A stretch of DNA of 64,000 bases from Falsirhodobacter deserti. Lineage in GTDB: Bacteria; Pseudomonadota; Alphaproteobacteria; Rhodobacterales; Rhodobacteraceae. This document shows, piece after piece, positions 37,229 through 46,323 of the stretch; position 1 is the stretch's first letter; the number at the start of each line of letters is the position of its first letter. A program made the translations under genes and the position numbers. The DNA lies in assembly GCF_004015795.1 (NCBI RefSeq), contig NZ_ML137218.1, positions 1,649,811 to 1,713,810 on the forward strand, in the 5' to 3' direction. The notes beneath the pieces were generated by a model. The model saw only the letters and a list, made by a program, of their open reading frames with translations, did no database searches and was not told the origin of the DNA.

Positions 37229-38193
37229 AGCAGGCGGGCGACGTCCAGCATCCGGTTCGAAAAGCCCCACTCGTTGTCATACCAGCCGAACACGCGCAGC
37301 ATTCCCTGCGGGGTGATCCGCGTTTCGGGGCAGGCCATGACGATGCTTTCCGGCCTTGCCCGCAGATCGGTGCTGACCAGCGGTCCGTCCACCGCACCCA
37401 CGACGCCGCCGGCCTTGCGGAATGTCGCATTCACGGCCTCAACCGTTGCGGGTCGCTGCGTCATCACCGCCAGATCCACCGCGGAAACCGATGCGACCGG
37501 CACCCGCACGGCCGATCCCTGCACCCGCCCCGCTAGATCGGGCAGCACCTGATCCAGCAGCCGCTGGGCCGAGGTGGTGGTCGGCACCATCGATAGCGCC
37601 GCCGCACGGCTGCGGGCAAAATCGGCGGCGGGGGCGTCCACCGTGGGCTGGCTGCCGGTATAGCAATGGATCGTGGTCATCGTGCCCGTCACCACGCCCC
37701 AATCCGCATCCAGCAACCGGACAAGCGGCGCCAGCGCGTTCGTCGTGCAGCTTGCGTTGGATATGATGCGGTGGTCATCCCGCAGCACGCCTTCATTCGC
37801 ACCCAGAACCAGCGTGACATCCGCCGCCTTCGACGGCCCGGAAACCAGAACCCGCGCCGCCCCTGCCCGGAGCCCCCGCTCTGCCATCTCTCGTGTATCG
37901 GAACGGCCGGTGCATTCCATCACCACGTCCACATCCGCCAGATCCAGCCGCGACAGGTCCGCCTCGCGGTACAGCGGGATCGCTGTGCCGTTCACCACCA
38001 GCGCCCCGTCCTGCAGCGCGACCGTGCCGGCAAAGGGGCCGAAGACGCTGTCATACTGGAAAAGATAGGCACACATGTCCGGTGCGGCGATGTCGTTGAT
38101 GCCCACGATCTGCAGGTCCGGCCAGCCTCCGGCAGCCCATGCCCGCAGAACCGATCGCCCGATCCGTCCGAAACCGTTGAGGAATATCCGCAT
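37225..38193 (-). CDS. Glyceraldehyde-3-phosphate dehydrogenase family protein, divergent
   Basis: 322 residues with all GAPDH-type landmarks: NGFGRIGRS at the N terminus, NAD-selective Asp in VGINDIA, catalytic Cys149 in ISNASCTTN and His176 in TTIHCYTG, and WYDNEWGFSNRM at the end. Several family positions differ (SGPSK, YTGSQPTVDAPA). The shape of the last 130 residues also fits erythrose-4-phosphate dehydrogenase, so either glycolytic/gluconeogenic GAPDH or the pyridoxal-pathway enzyme is possible. Start at ATG 38193; the upstream extension is not family-like. Confidence 0.8.
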   Translation of the reverse strand: MRIFLNGFGRIGRSVLRAWAAGGWPDLQIVGINDIAAPDMCAYLFQYDSVFGPFAGTVALQDGALVVNGTAIPLYREADLSRLDLADVDVVMECTGRSDTREMAERGLRAGAARVLVSGPSKAADVTLVLGANEGVLRDDHRIISNASCTTNALAPLVRLLDADWGVVTGTMTTIHCYTGSQPTVDAPAADFARSRAAALSMVPTTTSAQRLLDQVLPDLAGRVQGSAVRVPVASVSAVDLAVMTQRPATVEAVNATFRKAGGVVGAVDGPLVSTDLRARPESIVMACPETRITPQGMLRVFGWYDNEWGFSNRMLDVARLL

Positions 38194-38263
38194 CGCCCGT
38201 CTCCGTCTTTGAACCCGAAAAAGCATGCCCGCCCGCCGCGTGCAATCTTCACCCGGCAGAAAA

Positions 38264-38292
38264 ATGACCAACTAAAATAATCAGTATTTACA
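38264..38292 (+). promoter_or_regulatory. AT-rich promoter/operator region of the hemP unit
   Basis: A short AT-rich island in GC-rich DNA holding AAATA-N5-TATTT (38275-38289). TATTTA (38285-38290) may be the -10. HemP genes are commonly iron-regulated, so an Irr, Fur or IscR-type site is expected here; the exact box is not identified. Confidence 0.35.
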
Positions 38293-38347
38293 GACCGGCG
38301 GTTTTCGCGCAGTTTCATGACATCAGCCACGTATGCGCAGGTGCGCC

Positions 38348-38464
38348 ATGACCGATTCCCAAGCCGGGTCCGAGTTTTCCGAAATCCTGCGGCAGGTTCT
38401 GGCCGGCCTCCTTCCGGCCTGCGACTTTTCTGCCTTCATCGACCGACTGGAGCGCCAATCATGA
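38348..38464 (+). CDS. Small 38-residue ORF translationally coupled to hemP
   Basis: ATG 38348 to TGA 38464, 38 residues, preceded by GCAGGTG. The product starts MTDSQAGSEFSEILRQV and looks like one amphipathic helix with a single Cys. The TGA overlaps the ATG of hemP as ATGA. It resembles no family I recognise; it may be a small partner protein or a regulatory leader ORF. Confidence 0.5.
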   Translation: MTDSQAGSEFSEILRQVLAGLLPACDFSAFIDRLERQS

Positions 38465-38622
38465 ACGCGATGACCGACCTTTCGAACCTGATCGACACCA
38501 CCATGCCGGTGCACGACGCCACCCGCCTGACCGATGGCGGCAATCAGGCGCGGATCGTGCTGAACGGCCAGATCTACAGCCTGCGCATCACCCGGGCGGG
38601 CAAACTGATCCTGACGAAATGA
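38461..38622 (+). CDS. hemP: Hemin uptake protein HemP
   Basis: 53 residues. The C-terminal half has the HemP/HmuP signature: ARIVLNGQIYSLRITRAGKL ending LTK. These small proteins accompany heme uptake and in some species act as positive regulators of heme receptor genes. No heme ABC transporter is in the window. Start is ATG 38461 (MNAM); the ORF upstream overlaps it by 4 nt. Stop TGA lies inside the terminator stem. Confidence 0.85.
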   Translation: MNAMTDLSNLIDTTMPVHDATRLTDGGNQARIVLNGQIYSLRITRAGKLILTK

Positions 38623-38655
38623 AGAAAAGCCCGCCGATCTGGCGGGCTTTTCTTC
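38621..38655. terminator. Bidirectional terminator shared by hemP and gshB
   Basis: Perfect 15-bp inverted repeat, GAAGAAAAGCCCGCC (38621-38635) and GGCGGGCTTTTCTTC (38641-38655), loop GATCT. A-tract and T-tract flank both sides, so it works in either direction. It overlaps the stop codons of both convergent genes. Confidence 0.92.
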
Positions 38656-39586
38656 AGGCCTTGGCTTCGATCGCGTCCCAGATCAGGGCCGCACCGTTCG
38701 TGCCATCGAACCGTTCCAGTTCCTGCAGGCCGGTAGGCGAGGTCACGTTGATCTCGGTCAGCCAGTCGCCGATCACGTCGATGCCGACGAAGATCTGGCC
38801 CTTTTCCTTCAGGACGGGGCCGATGATGCGGCAGATTTCGCGGTCGCGCTCGGTCAGTTCGACCTTTTCGGCGCGACCGCCCACATGCATGTTCGAACGC
38901 GTTTCGCCTTCCTGCGGAACGCGGTTGATCGCGCCGATGAGTTCGCCATCCACCAGGATCACCCGCTTGTCGCCCTTGGAGACGGCAGGCAGGAATTTCT
39001 GCACGATCAGTGGTTCGCGGCGCATCGACACGAATAGTTCGTGAAGCGAGGCGAGGTTACGGTCGTTCGGGTCCAGCCGGAACACGCCGGCCCCGCCATT
39101 GCCGTAAAGCGGTTTCAGGATCACGTCGCCATGGCGCTGCTTGAATTCACGGATGGTCGGCAGGTCATAGGCGATCATAGTCGGCGGCGTCAGTTCGGGG
39201 AACTGCAGCACCAGCAGCTTTTCGGGCGAATTCCGCACCCAGAACGGATCGTTCACCACCTGCACGCTGTCTGGCAGCATCTCCAGCAGGTGCGTCGTGG
39301 TGATATACCCCATGTCGAAGGGCGGATCCTGACGCAGCCACACCACGTCGAAATCGCCCAGATCCACCACCTGCGTTTCGCTGAAGGTGACGTGATTGCC
39401 CTTTTCGCGGCGCAGCGTCATGAACTGGCCCCGCGCCGTGATCCGCCCTTCGTCATAGGCCAGATGATCGGGGTGATAATGGAACAGCTCGTGCCCCCGC
39501 TCCTGCGCCTCAAGCGCGATGCGGAAGGTGCTGTCACCGTCAATGTTCACGGCCCCGATCGGGTCCATCTGGAAGGCGACCTTCAT
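38654..39586 (-). CDS. gshB: Glutathione synthetase
   Basis: 310-residue ATP-grasp ligase joining gamma-glutamylcysteine and glycine. N terminus [20 protein letters not shown] is the family start; [19 protein letters not shown] and the ATP-grasp region [16 protein letters not shown], then [28 protein letters not shown] lies before ATG 39586. Downstream the gene ends inside the shared terminator. Supports an active glutathione pool, together with gloB and the ChaC-like gene. Confidence 0.95.
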   Translation of the reverse strand: MKVAFQMDPIGAVNIDGDSTFRIALEAQERGHELFHYHPDHLAYDEGRITARGQFMTLRREKGNHVTFSETQVVDLGDFDVVWLRQDPPFDMGYITTTHLLEMLPDSVQVVNDPFWVRNSPEKLLVLQFPELTPPTMIAYDLPTIREFKQRHGDVILKPLYGNGGAGVFRLDPNDRNLASLHELFVSMRREPLIVQKFLPAVSKGDKRVILVDGELIGAINRVPQEGETRSNMHVGGRAEKVELTERDREICRIIGPVLKEKGQIFVGIDVIGDWLTEINVTSPTGLQELERFDGTNGAALIWDAIEAKA

Positions 39587-39640
39587 GCGTCTCTCCTTGT
39601 CTTTGCGCCCATCTGTGGCGCAGATGGGGGGCGGTTGCAA

Positions 39641-39961
39641 TCAGACGTTGGCGATGACCTCCACCCGCCCCTGCACCACAAGGGCCACGTCAAAGCGGCA
39701 GTCGGTGCGCTGCCCCATCGGTTCATCCCCCAGCCATGCCGCGGCCGAGGCGCGGATGCGGGCGATCTGGCGCGCGCCCAGCGCATGGGCGGCGCCCCGC
39801 CCGGCCTTCACCTCCACGAACACCACCGTGCCGCCGTCGCGCAGGATCAGGTCGATCTCTCCGCCCGGGCCACGCCAGCGGCGCGCCGCCACGGGCAGTC
39901 CGTAATGACGGATCACGCTGTCTTCGGCCGCCAGACCGGCATGGTGGTTCGTGGCACTCAT
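39641..39961 (-). CDS. YraN/UPF0102 family protein
   Basis: 106 residues with a restriction-endonuclease-like core: GLAAEDSVIRHYGLPVAARR, GGEIDLIL and VVFVEVKAG supply the acidic and Lys residues of a PD-(D/E)xK fold. The cellular role is not known. ATGA overlap with rsmI matches its usual rsmI-yraN pairing in many bacteria. Confidence 0.87.
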   Translation of the reverse strand: MSATNHHAGLAAEDSVIRHYGLPVAARRWRGPGGEIDLILRDGGTVVFVEVKAGRGAAHALGARQIARIRASAAAWLGDEPMGQRTDCRFDVALVVQGRVEVIANV

Positions 39962-40794
39962 TCCGAAAGGCGCAGGGCCATCTGGTACACCTCACGCTTG
40001 GGCAGGTTCAGGCGGGCGGCAACCTCTGCCGCGGCATCCTTCACGGATGCGGTGGCAAGGGCGCTGCGCAGCGCCGCCTCCACATCGGCTTCGGTCGCCT
40101 GGCGGGGGGCCGCGCGATCGATCAGGACCACGATCTCCCCCTTCACCGTCTGGCCGTCATAGGCTTCGGCCAGCGCGGGCAGCGTGTCGCGCACCGTTTC
40201 CTCGAACCGCTTGGTCAGCTCGCGGCAGATAACGGCAGCACGCTCGCCCAGCACCTCGGCCATGTCGCGCAACGAGGCGGCCAGCCGCTTGGGCGATTCA
40301 TAGAAGATCAGCGTGGCCTGAACGTCCGCAACCTCGCGCAGGGCCTTCTGCCGCGCGCTGGTGGTGCTGGGCAGAAACCCCGCGAACAGGAACCGGTCCG
40401 AAGGCAGGCCCGACACAGTCAGCGCTGCCAGCACGGCCGAAGGCCCCGGCGCCGTCAGCACCGGCAGGTTGGCGGCAATGGCGGCCCGCCCCAGTTCGAA
40501 CCCTGGATCGGAAACAAGCGGCGTTCCGGCTTCGGAGGCATAGGCGACGGTCTTGCCCTCCTCCATCGCGCGGATCAGGCGCGGCCCGGCCTGATCACCA
40601 TTGTGATCGTGATAGGCGACCATGGGGCGCCCGTTCAGCGGGATGCCGTGAATTTCCATCAGGTGCCGCAAGGTGCGCGTATCCTCGGCGGCAAGAATAT
40701 CGGCGTCACGCAGGATATCCAGCGCCCGCAGGGTGATGTCCCGCGCAGCGCCGATGGGCGTGGCCACGAAATGAAGGCCGGGGGCCAGCGCCAT
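39958..40794 (-). CDS. rsmI: 16S rRNA (cytidine-2'-O)-methyltransferase
   Basis: 278-residue SAM enzyme of the tetrapyrrole-methylase fold that modifies C1402 of 16S rRNA. FVATPIGAARDITLRALDIL at the N terminus, AEDTRTLRHLMEIHGI, YASEAGTPLVSDPG and GPSAVLAALTVSGLPSDRF are the family marks. Start ATG 40794 with GGAAGG 7 nt upstream; the TTG-initiated extension is not needed. Divergent from the LpoA-like gene. Confidence 0.93.
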   Translation of the reverse strand: MALAPGLHFVATPIGAARDITLRALDILRDADILAAEDTRTLRHLMEIHGIPLNGRPMVAYHDHNGDQAGPRLIRAMEEGKTVAYASEAGTPLVSDPGFELGRAAIAANLPVLTAPGPSAVLAALTVSGLPSDRFLFAGFLPSTTSARQKALREVADVQATLIFYESPKRLAASLRDMAEVLGERAAVICRELTKRFEETVRDTLPALAEAYDGQTVKGEIVVLIDRAAPRQATEADVEAALRSALATASVKDAAAEVAARLNLPKREVYQMALRLSE

Positions 40795-40878
40795 GATGTT
40801 TCCTTCCAAAGTTGCCAATCCCCGCCCGTCGCCCTAGGCTCTCACGCAGAGTTGCGCCATGGGATGAGGAATACGCGA

Positions 40879-42051
40879 ATGTTGTCCGTTTTCAGCCGCG
40901 CCCGCAAGTCGGTGGGTCGCGCAGTTGTCGCCCTGTCCGCACTGGCGGTCGCTGCATGTGAGCCTGTCGGCATGACCGGCACGTCGCCCGCCGTGTCGCG
41001 GGGGGAACCTGTGCAGGTTGCACTTCTGGTGCCTGCCGGCTCTGGCAAGGCCAGCGACGAAAATCTGGCCCGGTCGCTGGAAAATGCCGCGCGCCTTGCG
41101 ATGCGCGATCTTGGCACCAGCCAGATCCAGCTTCAGGTGTATCAAACCGCGGGCCAGCCGTCTGTCGCCGCCAGCCGGGCGCAGCAGGCGGTGGCCGAAG
41201 GCGCCGACATCATCCTTGGCCCGCTTTATGCCGCCGAGGCGAATGCCGTGGGCCATGCCGTGGCCCCGCAGAACATCAACGTGCTCGCATTTTCCAACAA
41301 CACCTCGGTTGCAGGCGGCAATGTCTTTGTGCTGGGGCAAACCTTCCAGAACACCGCGCGCCGCCTTGCCAGCTATGCCCAAAGCCAGGGCGCGGGCCGC
41401 ATGATGATCGTGTATGACCGCAACGCCGCGGGTGAAGCGGGCCGCACCGCCATCGCGGCCGGTGCGCAACAGGCAGGCGCAACGGTCGTGGGGCAGGAAG
41501 GCTATGACTTCTCGCAGAACGGGATCCGTCAGGCCGCACCGGCGATTGCGGAGCGCACGCGCAATGCGCAGGCAAGCTCTGTCTTCCTGACGGCCGATAC
41601 CGCGGGCGCCCTGCCCGCCATCACCGGGGCGCTGCGCAGCAACGGCCTGACGCCGGACATGGTGCAGTTCATCGGCCTGACCCGTTGGGACATCCCGTCG
41701 CAAACGCTGGGCCTGCCCAGCGTGCAGGGCGGCTGGTTCGCGCAGCCCGACCCCGCACTTTGGGGCGGCTATGCCCAGCGGTATTCGCAAGCCTACGGTG
41801 CCGCACCCCATCCCATCTCGGGGCTGGCCTATGACGGGATCGCGGCCATCGGTGCCCTTGTGAAATCAGGACGCCCGCTGGATCGCGGCGCCCTGACACA
41901 GAAACAGGGCTTTGCCGGAACCGGCGGCACCTTCCGCCTTCTGAACGATGGAACCAACGAACGCGCGCTTGCCGTCTCGCAGATCAACAACAACCAGGTA
42001 AGCGTGATTGACCCCGCACCCCGCAACTTCCGCAGCGGATTCGGCTTCTAA
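40879..42051 (+). CDS. Penicillin-binding protein activator, LpoA-like lipoprotein
   Basis: 390 residues. Lipoprotein signal with lipobox-like AVAAC at Cys27. The rest is a type-1 periplasmic-binding-protein fold (VQVALLVPAGSG, AVAEGADIILGPLYAAEANA) without the amino-acid-binding residues of transport proteins, as in the LpoA/DUF-type family that stimulates PBP1a in enterobacteria. Start ATG 40879 has GAGG 9 nt upstream; an ATG at 40864 is a second choice. Ends 44 nt inside glnD if the latter starts at 42008. Confidence 0.8.
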   Translation: MLSVFSRARKSVGRAVVALSALAVAACEPVGMTGTSPAVSRGEPVQVALLVPAGSGKASDENLARSLENAARLAMRDLGTSQIQLQVYQTAGQPSVAASRAQQAVAEGADIILGPLYAAEANAVGHAVAPQNINVLAFSNNTSVAGGNVFVLGQTFQNTARRLASYAQSQGAGRMMIVYDRNAAGEAGRTAIAAGAQQAGATVVGQEGYDFSQNGIRQAAPAIAERTRNAQASSVFLTADTAGALPAITGALRSNGLTPDMVQFIGLTRWDIPSQTLGLPSVQGGWFAQPDPALWGGYAQRYSQAYGAAPHPISGLAYDGIAAIGALVKSGRPLDRGALTQKQGFAGTGGTFRLLNDGTNERALAVSQINNNQVSVIDPAPRNFRSGFGF

Positions 42052-44785
42052 GCTGATCCCGCAGCACGCCCTGACATTGCCGGGCGACCTTCCCGGCGCG
42101 GATGATCTTCTGAAGGCCATCCGCGCCGACCTTCCGGCAGACCCCGATCCCCGAGAGGCGCGCGAGATTGCCGTGCGCCATCTTTCCGCTGCGCGCATGG
42201 CGGCCAGTGCCCGGCTGAAGGCGGCGTTCGCAGAACAACCCAGCGCCGCCCGGGCCCTGATCCGCGATCAGGCGCAGCTGACCGATGCACTGGTGGTTGC
42301 CGCCTTCCGCCTTGCCTGCCAGCTTCATCCCGAAGGCACCGCCTCCATCGCGCTGGTGGCAGTGGGCGGCTATGGCCGGGCCGAGATGGCGCCGTTTTCG
42401 GATGTGGATCTTCTGTTTCTGACTCCGCCCCGCAGCAGCCCCGCGATCGGGGCGGCGGTGGAGGCCACGCTGTACATCCTGTGGGACCTGAAGCTGAAGG
42501 TGGGCCATTCCACCCGCTCGCTGCGCGACTGTCTGCACATGGCGCGCGAAGACATCACCATCCGCACTGCCCTTCTGGAACAACGCTTCCTTGCGGGCAA
42601 TGCGGAACTGGCCGCCGACCTGCCCGAACGTCTGTGGACCGAGCTGTTCCGAAAGTCCGGCCCCGAATTCGTGGAAGCGAAGCTGGCCGAGCGGGCGGAA
42701 CGCCACCGCCGCCAGGGCGGCCAGCGATACGTGCTGGAACCCAACGTCAAAGAAGGGAAAGGCGGGCTGCGCGATCTTCAGACACTGTACTGGATCGGCA
42801 AGTACCTGCACCGGGTTCCGCGCGCCGAAGGGCTCGTCGCGGCCGACCTGTTCACCCGCGACGAATACGAGAATTTTCGCGCGGCCGAAGATTTCCTTTG
42901 GGCCGTGCGCTGCCACCTGCACTATGCCGCGAACCGGCCCGTCGATCAGCTGACCTTCGACATGCAGGTGGAGGTGGCCGCCCGCATGAAATACGAGGAT
43001 CGCCCCGGCCGGCGCGGCGTGGAACGGTTCATGCAGGATTACTTCCTGCAAGCCACCCGCGTGGGAGAGCTTACGTCCATCTTCCTGGCAGAGCTGGAAG
43101 CGCGGCACGCCAAGGGCGAACCGGCGCTTCTGGGCCTTATCCGGCGCCGCCGCACGCTGAAGCCGGAATACCGCCTGCATCACGGCCGGATCGAGATTCG
43201 CGATCCGCAGGCCTTCCTGTCCGACAAGCTGAACCTGCTTCGCATATTCGAGGAAACGCTGCGAACCGGCTACATGATGCATCCCGACACGATGCGGCTG
43301 GTCGCGGCCAACCTGCACCTGATCGATGACGGGATGATCCATGACCGGGAAGCCAACCAGATCTTCCTTGATCTGCTGCTGAAACATGGCAACCCGGAAC
43401 GCGCCCTGCGCCGCATGAACGAGCTGCGCGTTCTGGGCACGTTCGTTCCCGAATTCGGGCGTATCGTGGCGATGATGCAGTTCAACGTCTATCACCACTA
43501 CACGGTGGACGAACACACCATCCAGTGCATCTCCACCCTCGCCCGGATCGAACGCGGGGAACTGGCCGATGAACTTCCGATGAAGCCGGAAGTGCTTCAG
43601 GGGGCCAACCGGCGCATCATGTATGTGGCGCTGCTGATGCACGATATCGGCAAGGGCCGCCCCGAGGAACATTCGATCCTTGGCGCGCAGATCGCCCGCC
43701 GCGTCGCCCCGCGCCTTGGCCTGACGGCCGAGGAATCGGAAACCGTGGAATGGCTGGTGCGCCATCACCTTCTCATGTCGGACGTGGCGCAGAAGCGCGA
43801 CATCTCGGACCCGCGGACGGTGCGGGATTTTGCCAAGGCGGTGAAGTCGCGCAGGCGGCTGGATCTTCTGACGATCCTGACCGTCTGCGACATCATCGGT
43901 GTCGGCCCCGGCACGTGGAACAACTGGAAGGCGCAGCTTCTGCGCCAGTTGCATCGCGACACCGAAACGGCCCTTGCCGGCGGGATCGAGACGCTGAATC
44001 GCGAAACCCGCGAGGGCGAGGCCCGCCGCGCCCTGCGCGAGGCGCTTGCGGGGTGGGATCCGCGCGATCTGCGGGCCGAGATGAACCGCCACTATTCGCC
44101 CTATTGGCAGGGGCTGCCCCATTCGGCGCATGTGGTGCTGGCGGGTCTTCTGCGCGACCTTGGCGATGACGAGATCCGGATCGGCCTTGATGCCGAACCC
44201 GACCGCGCCGCCACCCGCGCCTGTTTCGCGCTGGCCGACCATCCGGGCATCTTCTCGCGGCTGTCGGGGGCGCTGGCGCTGGCGGGGGCGAACGTGGTCG
44301 ATGCGCGGACCTATACCACCAAGGACGGTTACGTGACGGCGGTGTTCTGGGTGCAGGATGCCGATGGCGCCCCCTATGAAGTGGCGCGCCTGCCCCGCCT
44401 GCGCCAGTTGATCGACCGTATCCTGAAGGGAGAGGTCGTGACACGCGAGGCGCTGGCCGATCGCGACAAGGTGAAAAAGCGCGACAGCGCCTTCCGCTTT
44501 CCCACCCATATCGTTTTCGACAATGACGGATCCGAGATCTACACCATCATCGAGGTGGACACCCGCGACCGCCCCGGCCTGCTTTATGACCTGACCCGCA
44601 CCCTTGCGGCCGACAACATCTATATTGCGTCGGCCCAGATCGCGACCTATGGGGCGCAGGTTGTCGATACCTTCTATGTGAAAGACATGTTCGGGCTGAA
44701 ACTGCATAACAAGTCCCGCCGCGAAAGCCTTGAAGGCAAGTTGCGCCGCGCCGTTTCCGAAGGTGCGGCGAGGGCGGGCCGTTGA
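42008..44785 (+). CDS. glnD: [Protein-PII] uridylyltransferase/uridylyl-removing enzyme
   Basis: Nitrogen sensor that uridylylates PII proteins when glutamine is low and removes UMP when it is high. 925 residues as written. Nucleotidyltransferase motif GGYGRAEMAPFSDVDLLFL near residue 120, HD domain HDIGKGRPEEHS near 540, and two C-terminal ACT domains (about 735 and 845, the latter with VDTRDRPGLLYDLT). No ATG lies near the N terminus; TTG 42008 with AGGTAAG upstream is the best candidate, making a 44-nt overlap. Start is uncertain by up to about 30 codons. Confidence 0.9.
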   Translation: MTPHPATSAADSASKLIPQHALTLPGDLPGADDLLKAIRADLPADPDPREAREIAVRHLSAARMAASARLKAAFAEQPSAARALIRDQAQLTDALVVAAFRLACQLHPEGTASIALVAVGGYGRAEMAPFSDVDLLFLTPPRSSPAIGAAVEATLYILWDLKLKVGHSTRSLRDCLHMAREDITIRTALLEQRFLAGNAELAADLPERLWTELFRKSGPEFVEAKLAERAERHRRQGGQRYVLEPNVKEGKGGLRDLQTLYWIGKYLHRVPRAEGLVAADLFTRDEYENFRAAEDFLWAVRCHLHYAANRPVDQLTFDMQVEVAARMKYEDRPGRRGVERFMQDYFLQATRVGELTSIFLAELEARHAKGEPALLGLIRRRRTLKPEYRLHHGRIEIRDPQAFLSDKLNLLRIFEETLRTGYMMHPDTMRLVAANLHLIDDGMIHDREANQIFLDLLLKHGNPERALRRMNELRVLGTFVPEFGRIVAMMQFNVYHHYTVDEHTIQCISTLARIERGELADELPMKPEVLQGANRRIMYVALLMHDIGKGRPEEHSILGAQIARRVAPRLGLTAEESETVEWLVRHHLLMSDVAQKRDISDPRTVRDFAKAVKSRRRLDLLTILTVCDIIGVGPGTWNNWKAQLLRQLHRDTETALAGGIETLNRETREGEARRALREALAGWDPRDLRAEMNRHYSPYWQGLPHSAHVVLAGLLRDLGDDEIRIGLDAEPDRAATRACFALADHPGIFSRLSGALALAGANVVDARTYTTKDGYVTAVFWVQDADGAPYEVARLPRLRQLIDRILKGEVVTREALADRDKVKKRDSAFRFPTHIVFDNDGSEIYTIIEVDTRDRPGLLYDLTRTLAADNIYIASAQIATYGAQVVDTFYVKDMFGLKLHNKSRRESLEGKLRRAVSEGAARAGR

Positions 44786-46323
44786 GCCGCAACCTCGTTC
44801 GCGGCTTCCTGACCGTCGGCGGCTGGACCTTCGGATCGCGGCTGGCCGGCTTCGTGCGCGACATCATGATGGCCGCCTATCTGGGCGCGGGGCCTGCCGC
44901 AGAGGCATTCCTTGTGGCCTTTTCCCTGCCCAACATGTTCCGCCGCTTCTTTGCCGAAGGCGCGTTCAACATGGCCTTCGTGCCGATGTTTGCGAAAAAG
45001 GTCGAAGGCGGGGAAGATCCGAAGGGGTTCGCCCGCGATGCGTTCAACGGGCTGGGATCCGTTCTGATCCTTGTGGCGCTGATCGGCACGCTGGCCATGC
45101 CCGCGCTGGTCTGGCTGATGGCCTCGGGGTTCGTGGGCGACGAACGCTTCGATCTGGCGGTGCAATACGGGCGGATCGGGTTCGTTTATATCCTGTTCAT
45201 CTCGCTTGTGGCGCTGATGTCGGGGGTGCTGAACACCCATGGCCGCTTCACCGAGGCAACGCTGGTGCCCGTGATGATGAACATCGTCTTCATCGTGTCG
45301 ATGCTGCTGGCCGACCGGATGGGCTGGGACATGGGCCTGACGCTGGCATGGACGGTGCCGGTCACCGGCGTGGCGCAGTTCGCCTTCACATGGTGGGTGG
45401 CACGGCGGGCGGGATACACGTTCCTGCCCGGTCGCCCCCGCCTGACGCCCGAGCTTAAACGCCTTCTGGTCATTGCGGGCCCCGCCGTGCTGGCTGGCGG
45501 CGTGGTGCAGATCAACCTTCTGGTGGGCCGGCAGGTTGCCAGCCATACCGAGGGGGCCGTGGGCTGGCTGTCCTATGCCGACCGCCTGTACCAGCTTCCG
45601 CTGGGCGTTGTCGGCATTGCGATCGGCACTGTCCTGCTGCCCGAACTGTCGCGCCGCCTGCGTGCGGGCGATGCCGAGGGGGGGCGCGCCAGTTTCAACC
45701 GGGGCATGGAATTTGCGGCGCTGCTGACGCTTCCTGCCGCCGTTGCGCTGGTGGTGATCGCACTGCCGCTGACCAGCGTTCTTTATCAGCGCGGCGCCTT
45801 CAGCGCCACCGATGCGCAGAACACCGCGCTGGTGCTGGCCGCCTATGGCCTCGGGCTGCCCGCCTTCGTTCTGCACAAGCTGTTCCAGCCGCTGTATTAC
45901 GCGCGCGAAGATACGCGCAGCCCCTTCCGCTTTGCCATCTGGTCGATGGTGGTGAACGTCGTTTTTGCCGTGGCGATGATGCCGGTGATCGGGTTTCTGG
46001 CGGCGGCGCTGGCTACGACGGTTTCCGGATGGGTGATGTTCGCACAGCTTTGGTGGGGTGCGCGGCACATGGGCGAAGCGGTGCGGATCGACGCGCGCCT
46101 GCGCCACCGGCTGCCGCGCATCATCCTGTCGGCGGCAATCATGGGGGCGGTGCTTTATGTGGCATCAGTGGCCTTGGCGGGGCCGCTGGCCAGCGCGGGC
46201 CTGCGCTATGCCGCGCTGGCGGCGCTGGTGGCGATCGGCATCGTCAGCTATTTCGGGGCGGCCTTCGTGCTGGGCGCGTTCCGCCCTGCCGACATGAAGG
46301 CCGCGATGCGCCGTCAGCGCTGA
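44782..46323 (+). CDS. murJ: Lipid II flippase MurJ
   Basis: 513-residue MOP-family flippase with about 14 helices. GWTFGSRLAGFVRDIMMAAY near the N terminus, then LPNMFRRFFAEGAFNMAFVP, the classic MurJ/MviN signature, and a conserved loop SYADRLYQLPLGVVGIAIG. Moves lipid-linked peptidoglycan precursor across the inner membrane. Start is TTG 44782 inside the glnD stop (coupled). The end overlaps the convergent rhomboid gene by 10 nt. Confidence 0.93.
   Translation: MSRNLVRGFLTVGGWTFGSRLAGFVRDIMMAAYLGAGPAAEAFLVAFSLPNMFRRFFAEGAFNMAFVPMFAKKVEGGEDPKGFARDAFNGLGSVLILVALIGTLAMPALVWLMASGFVGDERFDLAVQYGRIGFVYILFISLVALMSGVLNTHGRFTEATLVPVMMNIVFIVSMLLADRMGWDMGLTLAWTVPVTGVAQFAFTWWVARRAGYTFLPGRPRLTPELKRLLVIAGPAVLAGGVVQINLLVGRQVASHTEGAVGWLSYADRLYQLPLGVVGIAIGTVLLPELSRRLRAGDAEGGRASFNRGMEFAALLTLPAAVALVVIALPLTSVLYQRGAFSATDAQNTALVLAAYGLGLPAFVLHKLFQPLYYAREDTRSPFRFAIWSMVVNVVFAVAMMPVIGFLAAALATTVSGWVMFAQLWWGARHMGEAVRIDARLRHRLPRIILSAAIMGAVLYVASVALAGPLASAGLRYAALAALVAIGIVSYFGAAFVLGAFRPADMKAAMRRQR

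Noticed and set aside
39736-42051. 771-codon open frame that would extend the LpoA-like gene upstream by 380 codons
   Set aside because: The extra part is antisense to rsmI and yraN and has no domain; the lipoprotein signal starts at 40879 with a ribosome site.
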